Assembly (NCBI GenBank): GCA_965602945.1 | Contig: CBFDBC010000001.1 | Location: 1-52,936, forward strand | DNA: 52,936 bases | Direction of reading: 5' to 3' | Source of the DNA: JAUXEH01 sp965602945 | GTDB taxonomy: Bacteria; Acidobacteriota; Aminicenantia; Aminicenantales; Aminicenantaceae | Part shown: positions 14,750 to 22,828 of the stretch, in pieces | Layout: each line of letters starts with the position of its first letter | Position numbering within the stretch: position 1 is the stretch's first letter | Program-made: the position numbers and the translations under genes | Notes under the pieces: generated by a model | The model's database searches: none | Told to the model about the DNA's origin: nothing | The model's input: the letters and a program-made list of their open reading frames with translations, nothing else

Positions 14750-15922
14750 ATGAACATCCTCATGCTGGCCCCGGAGCCCTATTTCCAGCCCCGGGGAACG
14801 CCCATCAGTGTCTATTTCCGCCTCAAAGCCCTCTCCGCCATGGGGCATCATGTCGACCTCATCACCTACCACCTGGGGGAGAACAGGGACTTCCCGAATG
14901 TCCGCATCCTGAGGATCCCCGACCTCTTCCGCATCCGGAAGATCAAGATCGGTCCTTCCTGGGCCAAGATCCCGCTGGATTCTCTGATGCTGATGAAGGC
15001 CATGGGGCGGCTGCTGCGGAAACGCTACGACCTGATCTTCTCCCACGAGGAGGCGGCCTTCTTCGGCACGGCCCTGGGCCGGCTCCGGCGTGTCCCGCAC
15101 ATCTATGACATGCACTCCAGCCTCCCACAGCAGCTGGAAAACTTCGGGTTCACGCGCTCCCGGTTCTGGATCCGGGTGTTCCACCGGATCGAGAGCTACA
15201 TCCTCAAACATTCCGGGGCTGTCATCGTGATCTGCCCGGATCTCCTCCGCCAGGTCGAGGAAGCCGGTCGAGGTGATAAAGCGGTCCTGCTAGAGAACTT
15301 CCTGGAGTTCGATCATCCCGAGCCTCGCCCGGATGAGATCCGAAAAAAACGAGGAGAGCACGCCTCCCCGGCGGAGAAGATCATCCTGTATGCGGGCAAC
15401 TTCCAGTCCTACCAGGGAATCCCGCTGCTGCTGGGGGCGGCGGCCCTCATGAAGGACGAGCCGGTGAGGTTCCTGTTTGTGGGCGATACACCGGAGGCGG
15501 TGGCGCTCATACGGGAACAGGCCGGGAAGCTGGGACTCGGCGACCGGGTCCGCTTCACGGGGCAGGTGCCGCCCGAGATAGTACCCGAATTCGTCGCCAT
15601 GGCAGACGCGCTGGTTTCCCCCCGGCTGTCGGGCACCAACACACCTCTGAAGATCTACTCATTCCTCAAGTCGGGGAAACCGCTGGTGGCCACAGACCTC
15701 TGGACCCACTCCCAGGTCCTAGACCAGGGGATAGCGTTCCTGGTGCCCCCCGATGCCGGAAGCCTGGCCGGCGGACTCAGGCAGGCGCTGTTCACGCCGG
15801 AAGGCGGCGCGCGCGCACAGAGAGCCGCTGAGATGGCGGACCGGGAGTACACCTTTTCCCGGTATCAGGAGAAACTGGGGCTCGTCCTCCAGAAGGCCGT
15901 ACGGGACGGGAAGGCGCGGTGA
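14750..15922 (+). CDS. GT4-family glycosyltransferase
   Basis: 390 aa GT-B fold protein. The N-terminal half opens with 'MNILMLAPEPYFQPRGTPIS', including the Gly-rich acceptor loop. The C-terminal half has 'ILYAGNFQSYQGI', 'FLFVGDTPEA', 'VRFTGQVP' and 'TNTPLKIYSFLKSGKPLVATD', a variant of the donor-binding E-x7-E region in which the first Glu is not evident. It likely adds a sugar to a cytoplasmic lipid-linked glycan. It begins 7 nt after the GT2 stop and ends 4 nt before the SDR gene, so the three form one operon. Donor and acceptor are unknown. Confidence 0.85.
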   Translation: MNILMLAPEPYFQPRGTPISVYFRLKALSAMGHHVDLITYHLGENRDFPNVRILRIPDLFRIRKIKIGPSWAKIPLDSLMLMKAMGRLLRKRYDLIFSHEEAAFFGTALGRLRRVPHIYDMHSSLPQQLENFGFTRSRFWIRVFHRIESYILKHSGAVIVICPDLLRQVEEAGRGDKAVLLENFLEFDHPEPRPDEIRKKRGEHASPAEKIILYAGNFQSYQGIPLLLGAAALMKDEPVRFLFVGDTPEAVALIREQAGKLGLGDRVRFTGQVPPEIVPEFVAMADALVSPRLSGTNTPLKIYSFLKSGKPLVATDLWTHSQVLDQGIAFLVPPDAGSLAGGLRQALFTPEGGARAQRAAEMADREYTFSRYQEKLGLVLQKAVRDGKAR

Positions 15923-15926
15923 GGGA

Positions 15927-16901
15927 GTGAAGGGAAGGGCGCTGGTCACCGGAGCCTCCGGTTTCATCGGACGCCATCTCGTGCGCGAACTGGCGCGGCT
16001 GGGATGGGATATCCGGGTCCTGGTACACGAGCGGACACCGGAGTGGCCGCCGGGGTGCGAGGCTTTTCAGGGTGACATCACGGATCCCTCCAGCCTCGAA
16101 AAACCCCTTCAGAACGTGGACACGGTATTCCATCTGGCAGCCGCGCTGGGTTCCTCCCAGCTCGGCAGAAAAGGATTCGCCCGCGTCAACGTCGAGGGCA
16201 CTGCCAATCTACTCTCAGCCGCCCGGGACCAGGGAAGCGCCCGCTTTATCCATTTCAGCTCCGCCGGGGTCCTGGGCCATGTGGAGCCCGGGACGACGGC
16301 GGAGGAAGGGACTGCCTGCCGGCCTCAAGACATCTATGATCTGACCAAGCTGGAAGGAGAACGGCTCGTGCTGGATCAAGCCGCAGGCGGCCCGGGGATC
16401 GTTGTGGTGCGCCCTGGATGGGTATACGGGCCGGAAGACCGCCGGACCTTCAAGCTCATGCGGGCCATCGCCCGCAAGAGGTTCCTGCTGGTCACCAAAG
16501 GGAAGGCCTGGCAGACTCCGGTCTACATAGATGACCTCATTCAAGGCGTTCTTTTATGCGCGGAAAAAGCCGGCTCCGGATCCCTCTACCACCTGTCCGG
16601 CCCCGAGACCCTGACCGTCCGTGAGATCGTGGATACCATCGCAGAGGCGGCCGGGACCCGGGTTCCCCGGCTAACCCTACCCTTATTCCCCGTAAAGGTG
16701 GCCGCCTGGAAGCTGGACAAAACCTTCCGGCTGTTCCATCGGGAAGCACCGCTTACCACCGGGAAGCTGGCCTTCTTCATCCACCCCAAGCCCCTCTCCA
16801 GCCGCAAAGCCATGCAGGACCTGGGCTATTCTCCCCTCACCGACTTCCGCACGGGCATGGCCCGGGCCATCGCCTGGTATCGCGAGAATGGGTGGCTGTA
16901 G
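15927..16901 (+). CDS. NAD(P)-dependent epimerase/dehydratase (extended SDR)
   Basis: 324 aa. N-terminal Rossmann motif 'VTGASGFIGRHLVREL', 'FSSAGVLG' carrying the catalytic Ser, and 'YDLTK' as the intact YxxxK pair. The C-terminal substrate domain includes 'RPGWVYGPEDRR' and 'TPVYIDDLIQGV'. It probably modifies a nucleotide sugar or other surface-glycan precursor. The start is GTG at 15927, giving the expected short N-terminus and a 4-nt gap to the GT4 stop; no in-frame ATG lies near. Last gene of the GT2-GT4-SDR operon; the specific substrate cannot be assigned. Confidence 0.85.
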   Translation: MKGRALVTGASGFIGRHLVRELARLGWDIRVLVHERTPEWPPGCEAFQGDITDPSSLEKPLQNVDTVFHLAAALGSSQLGRKGFARVNVEGTANLLSAARDQGSARFIHFSSAGVLGHVEPGTTAEEGTACRPQDIYDLTKLEGERLVLDQAAGGPGIVVVRPGWVYGPEDRRTFKLMRAIARKRFLLVTKGKAWQTPVYIDDLIQGVLLCAEKAGSGSLYHLSGPETLTVREIVDTIAEAAGTRVPRLTLPLFPVKVAAWKLDKTFRLFHREAPLTTGKLAFFIHPKPLSSRKAMQDLGYSPLTDFRTGMARAIAWYRENGWL

Positions 16902-16910
16902 CCCGCCCTA

Positions 16911-16960
16911 TTCAGTCCAAGCGGAAGATCCCCCCCACCACCCCACGCGCTCGGACTGAA
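16911..16960. repeat. long inverted repeat after the GT2-GT4-SDR operon
   Basis: TTCAGTCCAAGCG (16911-16923) and CGCTCGGACTGAA (16948-16960) pair over 13 positions with one mismatch, around a C-rich 24-nt loop. It lies 10 nt after the SDR stop, where a terminator is expected, but no T-run follows. It may stabilise the mRNA end or mark a factor-dependent stop. Confidence 0.5.
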
Positions 16961-17145
16961 AACGGCCGGCCTCAGAGAGACACGTTTCCCAGCTCATTTA
17001 ACCTGAATTATTCATAAAGAATTTCGCCTCGTGAATCATCCACATGAGGCGGGTGCCTACGATGTCGCCTTTTCCTGCTTCCCGGAAAGAAGGTCATGAG
17101 GTAGATTTTCACAGGGTTAAAGCTGCACGTGAATCGGGAGGAGAT
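16961..17145. other. noncoding stretch between operons
   Basis: Together with the repeat just before it, this makes up the 308-nt gap between the SDR gene and the methyltransferase gene. It holds a second small hairpin (CGCCTC at 17025-17030 with GAGGCG at 17046-17051) but no ORF with a ribosome binding site and no tRNA-like fold that I can see. The short frames crossing it have no coding character. Confidence 0.5.
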
Positions 17146-17174
17146 TTGACTTGTAAGATGGGGGCCGATAAGAT
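17146..17174 (+). promoter_or_regulatory. promoter of the methyltransferase-GT-C operon
   Basis: TTGACT (17146-17151), a 17-nt spacer, TAAGAT (17169-17174). Predicted start near 17181, leaving a leader of about 29 nt before the ATG at 17210. Confidence 0.7.
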
Positions 17175-17209
17175 AAGCGGGACAAAAACGAGGACAGGTT
17201 CGAAGGCGC

Positions 17210-17974
17210 ATGGACAAAGAGAAGGTCGGCCGATTCTACGACGTAGTCTGGACGGAATACATCCCCGAATACGATGAGACGGAGAGGCACTGGAAGATCT
17301 TCTTCACCCCCGAAGAAGTAGCGGGACGCTCGGTGCTCGACGCCGGCTGCGGCACGGGCATCTTCAGCATCATCTTCGCCAACCAGGGAGCCGGCAGGGT
17401 CACGGGAATCGACATCAGCGAAGGCAGCCTGGGCACGGCACGCAGCCTCAAGGAGAAATTCGGGCTGGACACGGCCGACTTCATGAAGCAGGACATGCTC
17501 GACCTGCCGTTCCCGGACGCGAGCTTCGACATCGTCTGGGCCTGGGGGACGGTCCATCACACCACGGACCCTTTCCGGGCGATCGACCAGCTCATCCGGG
17601 TTCTCAAGCCGGGCGGTGCGCTGCTGCTGGCCGTGTACACACGGACCCGCCTGACCTTTGTCCACGAGATCATCCGCAAGACGCTGGTCCGCACGCCCAG
17701 GCGTTCCTGGACCTTCCTGTCCAAGGTGATGGCCCTGTTCCTGGCGCCGGTGGTGTTTGTCTTCAAGAAACGGGAGAAAGCCCGCAAAGGAGAAAAGCTG
17801 GAGGAGCTCATCCTGGACTGGTACTTCGTGCCCATCCGCCACTACTACAGGCCGGAGGAGATCCGGGAATACCTGGAGGACAAGGGATTCGCCATCGAAA
17901 AATTCCTCCCGGCCTCAGGGCGTTTCGACAGCACTTCCAATTTTATCTTCAAAGCTCGCAAACAGGAAGATTGA
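17210..17974 (+). CDS. class I SAM-dependent methyltransferase
   Basis: 254 aa. Motif I 'VLDAGCGTGIFS' (about 42-53), an acidic motif II 'GIDISEG', 'DLPFPDASFDIVWAWGTVHHT' (motif IV region) and 'VLKPGGALLLAVY' (motif VI) define a Methyltransf_11/25-type small-molecule methyltransferase. The C-terminal 80 residues are basic and probably recognise the substrate. It sits 12 nt upstream of a GT-C-like membrane protein, so a lipid carrier or surface sugar is a plausible substrate (inference). A good promoter lies 36 nt upstream of the ATG. Confidence 0.85.
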   Translation: MDKEKVGRFYDVVWTEYIPEYDETERHWKIFFTPEEVAGRSVLDAGCGTGIFSIIFANQGAGRVTGIDISEGSLGTARSLKEKFGLDTADFMKQDMLDLPFPDASFDIVWAWGTVHHTTDPFRAIDQLIRVLKPGGALLLAVYTRTRLTFVHEIIRKTLVRTPRRSWTFLSKVMALFLAPVVFVFKKREKARKGEKLEELILDWYFVPIRHYYRPEEIREYLEDKGFAIEKFLPASGRFDSTSNFIFKARKQED

Positions 17975-17986
17975 CTCGAGGTTCAA

Positions 17987-19753
17987 ATGAAAGAGGGAGC
18001 GATGCCGAAACGAATTGTTTCCGAGCTCGCCTTCATCCTTTCACCCGCCATCATACCGCTGTTCCTGGTTTCGTTCCTGAATAATCTGCCGGTCCCCCGC
18101 TACACCGCCATTCTGGGCAGCCTGACGAGTCTGCTGCTGATATTCGCTGTCCTCCTGAAGGTGGATGACAAGACCCTGCTGGTGCTTCGGGGCGTTTTGA
18201 TAGGGCTGCTGTATCTCTTCTGGCTCAAGGGTTCTCTGTTCAGTTTCGAGGGTTTTTTCTGGGACAACCGCTACCTCGCGCTGGCCGTGGAGAGATTTTA
18301 TCATGCCTTCCTCCCGCATTCGCATGAGTACAGGAACATACATTTCTCCATGCCGCCCCTGTATTTCTTTTTGATCGGAAAGGCGGGAGCCCTGCTCAAG
18401 GCCAGCCTGCCGGCCGTGTTGAAATACAGCGGGTACCTGTTCGTGGTCTATCTCCCCTATCTCTGGGGATATGGCTTGAAGGGGATGCTCAAGCAGGACC
18501 GCTGGTACGGCGCCTTCGTGCTCTCGCTGTTGATCCCCTTCAAGACCTACGAATCCTGGTATGGAGCCCTGGGGACCATCGCGCAAAAGGGCTGGCATTT
18601 CATCGGGATATTCTTCCTCATCATCTGGTATCTCTGGGTAAAGCGCAGGAACCCCCATTTTCTCAAAGCCGGCCTGCTGGCGGGCCTGATATTCGCCTTC
18701 GATTACTATGCCTTCCTTCCGCTCTTCCTGGCGATCCTCATTGAGATCGGAACCGAATACAGGCAGAGCTCAAACGGCGGTGCGGCCTTCCGGCGCTTCC
18801 TGTATTACGCAAAGACCGCCGTGGTCGTTGTAGGTGTAAACCTGATCTGGATCCTCCCGGTTCTCTTCGACCTATTCCGCAATCCTCTGGGCACCTCTTA
18901 CAACGATTGGTTTCACATCTCGGGCGCCGACATCTCGAACGTGTTCGGCTTCTTCAAACCGTTCGATCTTTTTTCACTGGTGTTCATCGCAGGCTTTCTG
19001 AATCTGTTCGTCAACTGGTCGAAATCCCGCGAGATGCCCCATCTAAGGACCTGGCTGTTCTCCCTCCTGGTGTTCGGCCTGATCATCTACTTCCTGAGTT
19101 TCATACCCTTCACGTTTCTCTTCGCCGACTATTCCTTGATCCTGATCCATATCCTAGCCCTGTCGTGTGTATTCCTGCTCCTGCACCTCGGCCGGAAAAA
19201 GAGCCTGCCTGTTATACTGCTGCTCATCATCTGCAGCATCTCCGCCCTGAATCAGACCGAAGAAAACACCAACCTCTGGAATTCATCCAGGATCAGCTCC
19301 CATCGATACAGGATCAGCACTCCCTTGCGGGAGCAGCATGACTTCAACGAGGCGATCATCTTCCCCTACACCAACGAGCTGTTCTACGGCGAGAACACAT
19401 TTTCCTTCATCAGCTCCACCATCACCTATTCGGATCCGGCCGGCTCTTTTGAAACGCGCCTGGAGTATGTCAGGGAACTGGCAGCTTTGGCCCATAAAAA
19501 CGAGACCCGGGAATTCCACGCCCGCATCAAACACACTCCCTTCGGAGATATCGAGCACGTGATGCTGAAGAAGGGCGATCAGCCCGGCAGCCTGTATTTC
19601 GATCTCAAGATCTATATGAACGACTTGAAATATCCGGAAAAACAGGGAAACAAGCGCGACGTACTCTTCACTTTTGAAACGGAGGACTTCCCGCCGGAAT
19701 ACTTCACCCGGATATATGGCGATGATGAATTCGTCGTGTTCCGCCTGAAATAG
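17987..19753 (+). CDS. polytopic membrane protein, possible GT-C glycosyltransferase (AftA-like layout)
   Basis: 588 aa with roughly 11-13 membrane helices in residues 10-410, then a soluble C-terminal domain of about 170 residues. The first large loop contains 'WDNRYLALAVERFY' (from residue 92), an Asp-Asn-Arg motif where GT-C enzymes place their catalytic acid, and 'SMPPLYFFLIGK' follows. This layout recalls actinobacterial arabinofuranosyltransferase AftA, but I cannot confirm homology by eye. Two starts are possible: ATG 17987 with GAGG 7 nt upstream, or ATG 18002 with GAGGGAG close upstream. It ends 4 nt from the stop of the convergent AftB-like gene. Probable use: transfer of a sugar from a polyprenyl-phosphate donor outside the membrane. 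Confidence 0.6.
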   Translation: MKEGAMPKRIVSELAFILSPAIIPLFLVSFLNNLPVPRYTAILGSLTSLLLIFAVLLKVDDKTLLVLRGVLIGLLYLFWLKGSLFSFEGFFWDNRYLALAVERFYHAFLPHSHEYRNIHFSMPPLYFFLIGKAGALLKASLPAVLKYSGYLFVVYLPYLWGYGLKGMLKQDRWYGAFVLSLLIPFKTYESWYGALGTIAQKGWHFIGIFFLIIWYLWVKRRNPHFLKAGLLAGLIFAFDYYAFLPLFLAILIEIGTEYRQSSNGGAAFRRFLYYAKTAVVVVGVNLIWILPVLFDLFRNPLGTSYNDWFHISGADISNVFGFFKPFDLFSLVFIAGFLNLFVNWSKSREMPHLRTWLFSLLVFGLIIYFLSFIPFTFLFADYSLILIHILALSCVFLLLHLGRKKSLPVILLLIICSISALNQTEENTNLWNSSRISSHRYRISTPLREQHDFNEAIIFPYTNELFYGENTFSFISSTITYSDPAGSFETRLEYVRELAALAHKNETREFHARIKHTPFGDIEHVMLKKGDQPGSLYFDLKIYMNDLKYPEKQGNKRDVLFTFETEDFPPEYFTRIYGDDEFVVFRLK

Positions 19754-19757
19754 GGCC

Positions 19758-21359
19758 TCATTTCCGTTTGTTCGGCTTGAGCTCCAGGAAGGTGAGATAG
19801 CCCTTCTCATCATTGACACGGTCTTCCAGCCAGACGTTAGAAAGCCTGTAGTTCTCCCGGATCAAGGCATCGGCTTCCGCGCCGTATCTGGGGGGTGTGA
19901 TGGGCTTCCTGTAGATCCGCCTGTCAAAGACAAAATATGTCGGCTCCTTCAAGAGCGCATGGAGCACATTGGTTTTCTCGTGGCCGGGGAAGCCCCTGCC
20001 TATGTCCTCGGCTTTCTGGTGGGCGATCTCAGGGTCAACCAGCCCGTCCTGATCATAGACGTTGAGCCGGGCATAGAACGATATCGCGCCGATCGCCCTG
20101 GTCGTGAGGCTCTCCTGCTCGCTTTTCTTGTACCTGTTAAAGTACTTCCCGATCAGGGATAACCGGGCGACATGCCACCGTTCTGTCTGTACCCCCCGAT
20201 ACATGCCGTGCATGAAAGAGGGTTCCGGGAAGACCTTCATCTCCAGGGGTGTGGAGTGAAACAGGGTCAAAGCCAGGAACAGCACCAGGAAGGCGCCCGC
20301 CGCAACCCGTTTTCCCGGGGCGGCCTCGAGACGGCCGAACAAGGAGTGAACAGCGGCCGCCATCAGGAAATAGATCAGGGGAAGAAGGGGCGCATAGAAC
20401 CGGAACATGGCCATGTAGTCGCCCCCCACATAGATGATGTACAGGGAGTAAAGGGAGCAGACCAGGAAGATCTCCCAGAGTCCAGGCCCGGCGCCGGGTA
20501 CCCGGGATCGGTTTTCCCCGGACCGCGGAGTGCCCTTCCTCTTTTCCCAGATCAGGAACAACACCAGGGGGATGAAAGGCAGAACATGGAGGGCAAGGAA
20601 CAGACCGGAATATTTGAGCCCCCTCAGGTACTGATACAGGGTTCCCCCCGTTTTGGCGTAGAACGTGTTGGGCAGCAGGAACCCGAAATACTGCACCCTC
20701 CAGGCAAAATACACCAGGAACGGCAGCCCATACAACAGTGCGGAGATAAAAAACGGCCGGAGGGGCAGCTTCCGGCGGCATACGGCCAGGAAGTGCAGGC
20801 CCGAAACGACAAGAAAGACACCGAATCCCTCGGGCCGCGTGAGCGAGGCCGCCAGGAAAGAGAGATAACCCAGGTACAAGAGCCGGAGCGACCGGGATCT
20901 CAGATAGGATACGAATCCCAGAACACCCACCAGCAGGAAAAATCCGAACAGGGTGGTCTCCATGCCGCTGGACGACCAGGTCGCGAACGGTCCTGAGAGG
21001 GCGAGGAAAAGACACGGGAGCACAGCACTCATGCGCGTCAGGCACAGGATCTTGCGAGCGAAGAAATAGACTCCCAAGATCGTGGCCACTCCCGACGCCA
21101 CGCCCAAGACCTGTGAGAAGGAGGGCAGGAAGAGCCCCAGTTTGACGGCCAGGGCCGCAAGGAGCACCCACAGGAAATTGGTGTATCCCTCGACGGGAGC
21201 CTCATCCGTATTCCACCGCATCCCGAAACCGTCCGCCAGGTTCCTGGCAAATCGGAAGCTTATGAAGGCATCCTCGGCCACGCAGTTCAGGTACGCGGCA
21301 TGGGCGATGAAGATCCCGCAGATGACCAGCAGCACGGCCAGGGGAAGCACATTTTTCAT
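19758..21359 (-). CDS. GT-C glycosyltransferase-like membrane protein (AftB-like)
   Basis: 533 aa, about 10-11 membrane helices, then a C-terminal extracytoplasmic part of about 120 residues. The first loop carries 'VAEDAFISFRFARNLADG' (from residue 27, Glu29/Asp30) and then 'PVEGYTNFLW' (55-64). This pattern is typical of proteins related to terminal arabinofuranosyltransferase AftB, where the acidic pair is catalytic. It would use a polyprenyl-phosphate sugar donor outside the cell membrane. Last gene of the minus-strand run; ATG at 21359 overlaps the radical SAM stop by 4 nt. The sugar need not be arabinose. The family is also found broadly in bacteria without mycolic acids. Confidence 0.72.
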   Translation of the reverse strand: MKNVLPLAVLLVICGIFIAHAAYLNCVAEDAFISFRFARNLADGFGMRWNTDEAPVEGYTNFLWVLLAALAVKLGLFLPSFSQVLGVASGVATILGVYFFARKILCLTRMSAVLPCLFLALSGPFATWSSSGMETTLFGFFLLVGVLGFVSYLRSRSLRLLYLGYLSFLAASLTRPEGFGVFLVVSGLHFLAVCRRKLPLRPFFISALLYGLPFLVYFAWRVQYFGFLLPNTFYAKTGGTLYQYLRGLKYSGLFLALHVLPFIPLVLFLIWEKRKGTPRSGENRSRVPGAGPGLWEIFLVCSLYSLYIIYVGGDYMAMFRFYAPLLPLIYFLMAAAVHSLFGRLEAAPGKRVAAGAFLVLFLALTLFHSTPLEMKVFPEPSFMHGMYRGVQTERWHVARLSLIGKYFNRYKKSEQESLTTRAIGAISFYARLNVYDQDGLVDPEIAHQKAEDIGRGFPGHEKTNVLHALLKEPTYFVFDRRIYRKPITPPRYGAEADALIRENYRLSNVWLEDRVNDEKGYLTFLELKPNKRK

Positions 21360-22828
21360 GGGCGTGATTTCTTGGGTTTGCGCGAGAAAAACGAAGGCAG
21401 CAGGTTCAGGCTCACCTTGAAGCGATGATAGACCTCATAGACCGTCTTGACCACGGGGTAGAACAGATCGTAGAGCGATTTGTCCCTGCCCACCCGGATG
21501 CGGCAGAGCAGCTTGATGATGAAGGACAGGCGGGGATACATGATCGCCCACGGGAATATGCTGCTGTAGTACGCAACCTTCTGTCTGGTGATGGAGGGCT
21601 GATCCAGTACGGTGACGTTGCTGAAAAATCCGTCGACCTTGCGGTCGCTGATCCAACCTTCTTTTTCGCACAGCTCCCCCAACCTGGTCCCGGGAAAGGG
21701 GTAGAAGGTGCTGATAAATACGATGTCCGGTTTGATGTCCCGATTCAACTGGATGGTCTTCTCCACGGTCTCGGTGGTTTCATAAGGCACACCGACCATG
21801 TTGAAGGTCCACAGCTTGATCCCGGTGTCTTTGATGATGCGGGCGGCGTCTATGATCTGCCGGTCGGAGATCCCCTTGTCCAGGATCGTGTTGCGGAGGT
21901 GCTCGTCCCCGTTCTCCACCCCCATCATCACCATGTTGCAGCCGGCATCCTTGAGGGTCTGCATGAACTCCTTTTCCACCAGGTCCGCCCGGACCGTTAT
22001 GTTGAAGGGAAAATCGTAGCGGGCCCGGTATTTCTCGAAGAATCCCGTGGTCCATTTCTTGTTGACACTGATCAGCTCATCATCGAAGACGATCGAACTG
22101 ATGTTGTCGTACCGGGTCACCAGGTCGTCGATCTCTGCCAGGATGCTCTCATGGCTGCGCACACGATAATAGCGTCCCTTGTGGCGGTATATGTCCTGAT
22201 AGGAGGAATTCACGCAGAATGTGCACTTGAAGGGACAGCCCCGGCTGCTTCGTATCTCGAGATAGCCGTGATAATTGAGCAGCTTCTGAAAATCGAGGAT
22301 CTCCCGGTCGCAGAACGGCAGGGAGTCGAGGTCCTCGCACAGGGGACGGATGGGATTCTTGATGATCCCTTCGTCGGATTTGAACCAGAAATTGTCGATC
22401 CTCAGGTCGTCGGGCCGGCGGCCGTCGTTTTTCTCCATGGCCTCGACCAGCTCCAACAGGGCAAATTCCCCTTCGCCCAGGCATATGCCGAATGCGCCCC
22501 TGATCTCGATGGATTCCTCCGGACGGACCGTGGGATGGACTCCGCCCAGGACCACCGGCAGCCCGAACTCATCGGAGATAAAGTCCGCGATATCCCGGGT
22601 GAGCTCGAGCTGTTGGGACGTCACGGAGATTCCCACCAGATCAGGCTGAAAATCGCGGATCTTGTTCCTGAGCTTCGGCTGGTCGACCCGGTACATCGTC
22701 ATCAGGTCGGTGGCGTGGCCGTGCTGTTTAAGGACCGCGGAGAGGATACCGATCCCGTAATGGTAGGTGAGCTTCTGGAGGATCAGAAGGGAAGGGTGGG
22801 GCATGGGGTGGATAAATAGAACTCTCAT
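21356..22828 (-). CDS. B12-binding-domain radical SAM protein (1 of 3 in this operon)
   Basis: 490 aa. N-terminal Rossmann-like cobalamin-binding domain ('VLFIHPMPHPS', then 'LVGISVTSQQLEL' and 'VVLGGVHPTVRPEE'), followed by the radical SAM core with the cluster motif 'CPFKCTFC' (near residue 200) and 'DDELISVNKKW'. The C-terminal part is the 150-residue helical tail common in BchE-like members. The classical DxHxxG cobalamin-ligand motif is not evident, so cofactor binding is uncertain. Such proteins methylate or rearrange unactivated carbons. I chose ATG at 22828, which overlaps the upstream gene's TGA by 4 nt; the frame continues 50 codons into that gene without family similarity. The substrate is likely a lipid or glycan intermediate of this locus (inference). 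Confidence 0.85.
   Translation of the reverse strand: MRVLFIHPMPHPSLLILQKLTYHYGIGILSAVLKQHGHATDLMTMYRVDQPKLRNKIRDFQPDLVGISVTSQQLELTRDIADFISDEFGLPVVLGGVHPTVRPEESIEIRGAFGICLGEGEFALLELVEAMEKNDGRRPDDLRIDNFWFKSDEGIIKNPIRPLCEDLDSLPFCDREILDFQKLLNYHGYLEIRSSRGCPFKCTFCVNSSYQDIYRHKGRYYRVRSHESILAEIDDLVTRYDNISSIVFDDELISVNKKWTTGFFEKYRARYDFPFNITVRADLVEKEFMQTLKDAGCNMVMMGVENGDEHLRNTILDKGISDRQIIDAARIIKDTGIKLWTFNMVGVPYETTETVEKTIQLNRDIKPDIVFISTFYPFPGTRLGELCEKEGWISDRKVDGFFSNVTVLDQPSITRQKVAYYSSIFPWAIMYPRLSFIIKLLCRIRVGRDKSLYDLFYPVVKTVYEVYHRFKVSLNLLPSFFSRKPKKSRP

Noticed and set aside
17008..17277. Short ORFs on both strands in the 17.0-17.3 kb gap
   Set aside because: They cross a good promoter and the start of the methyltransferase gene and have no family features.
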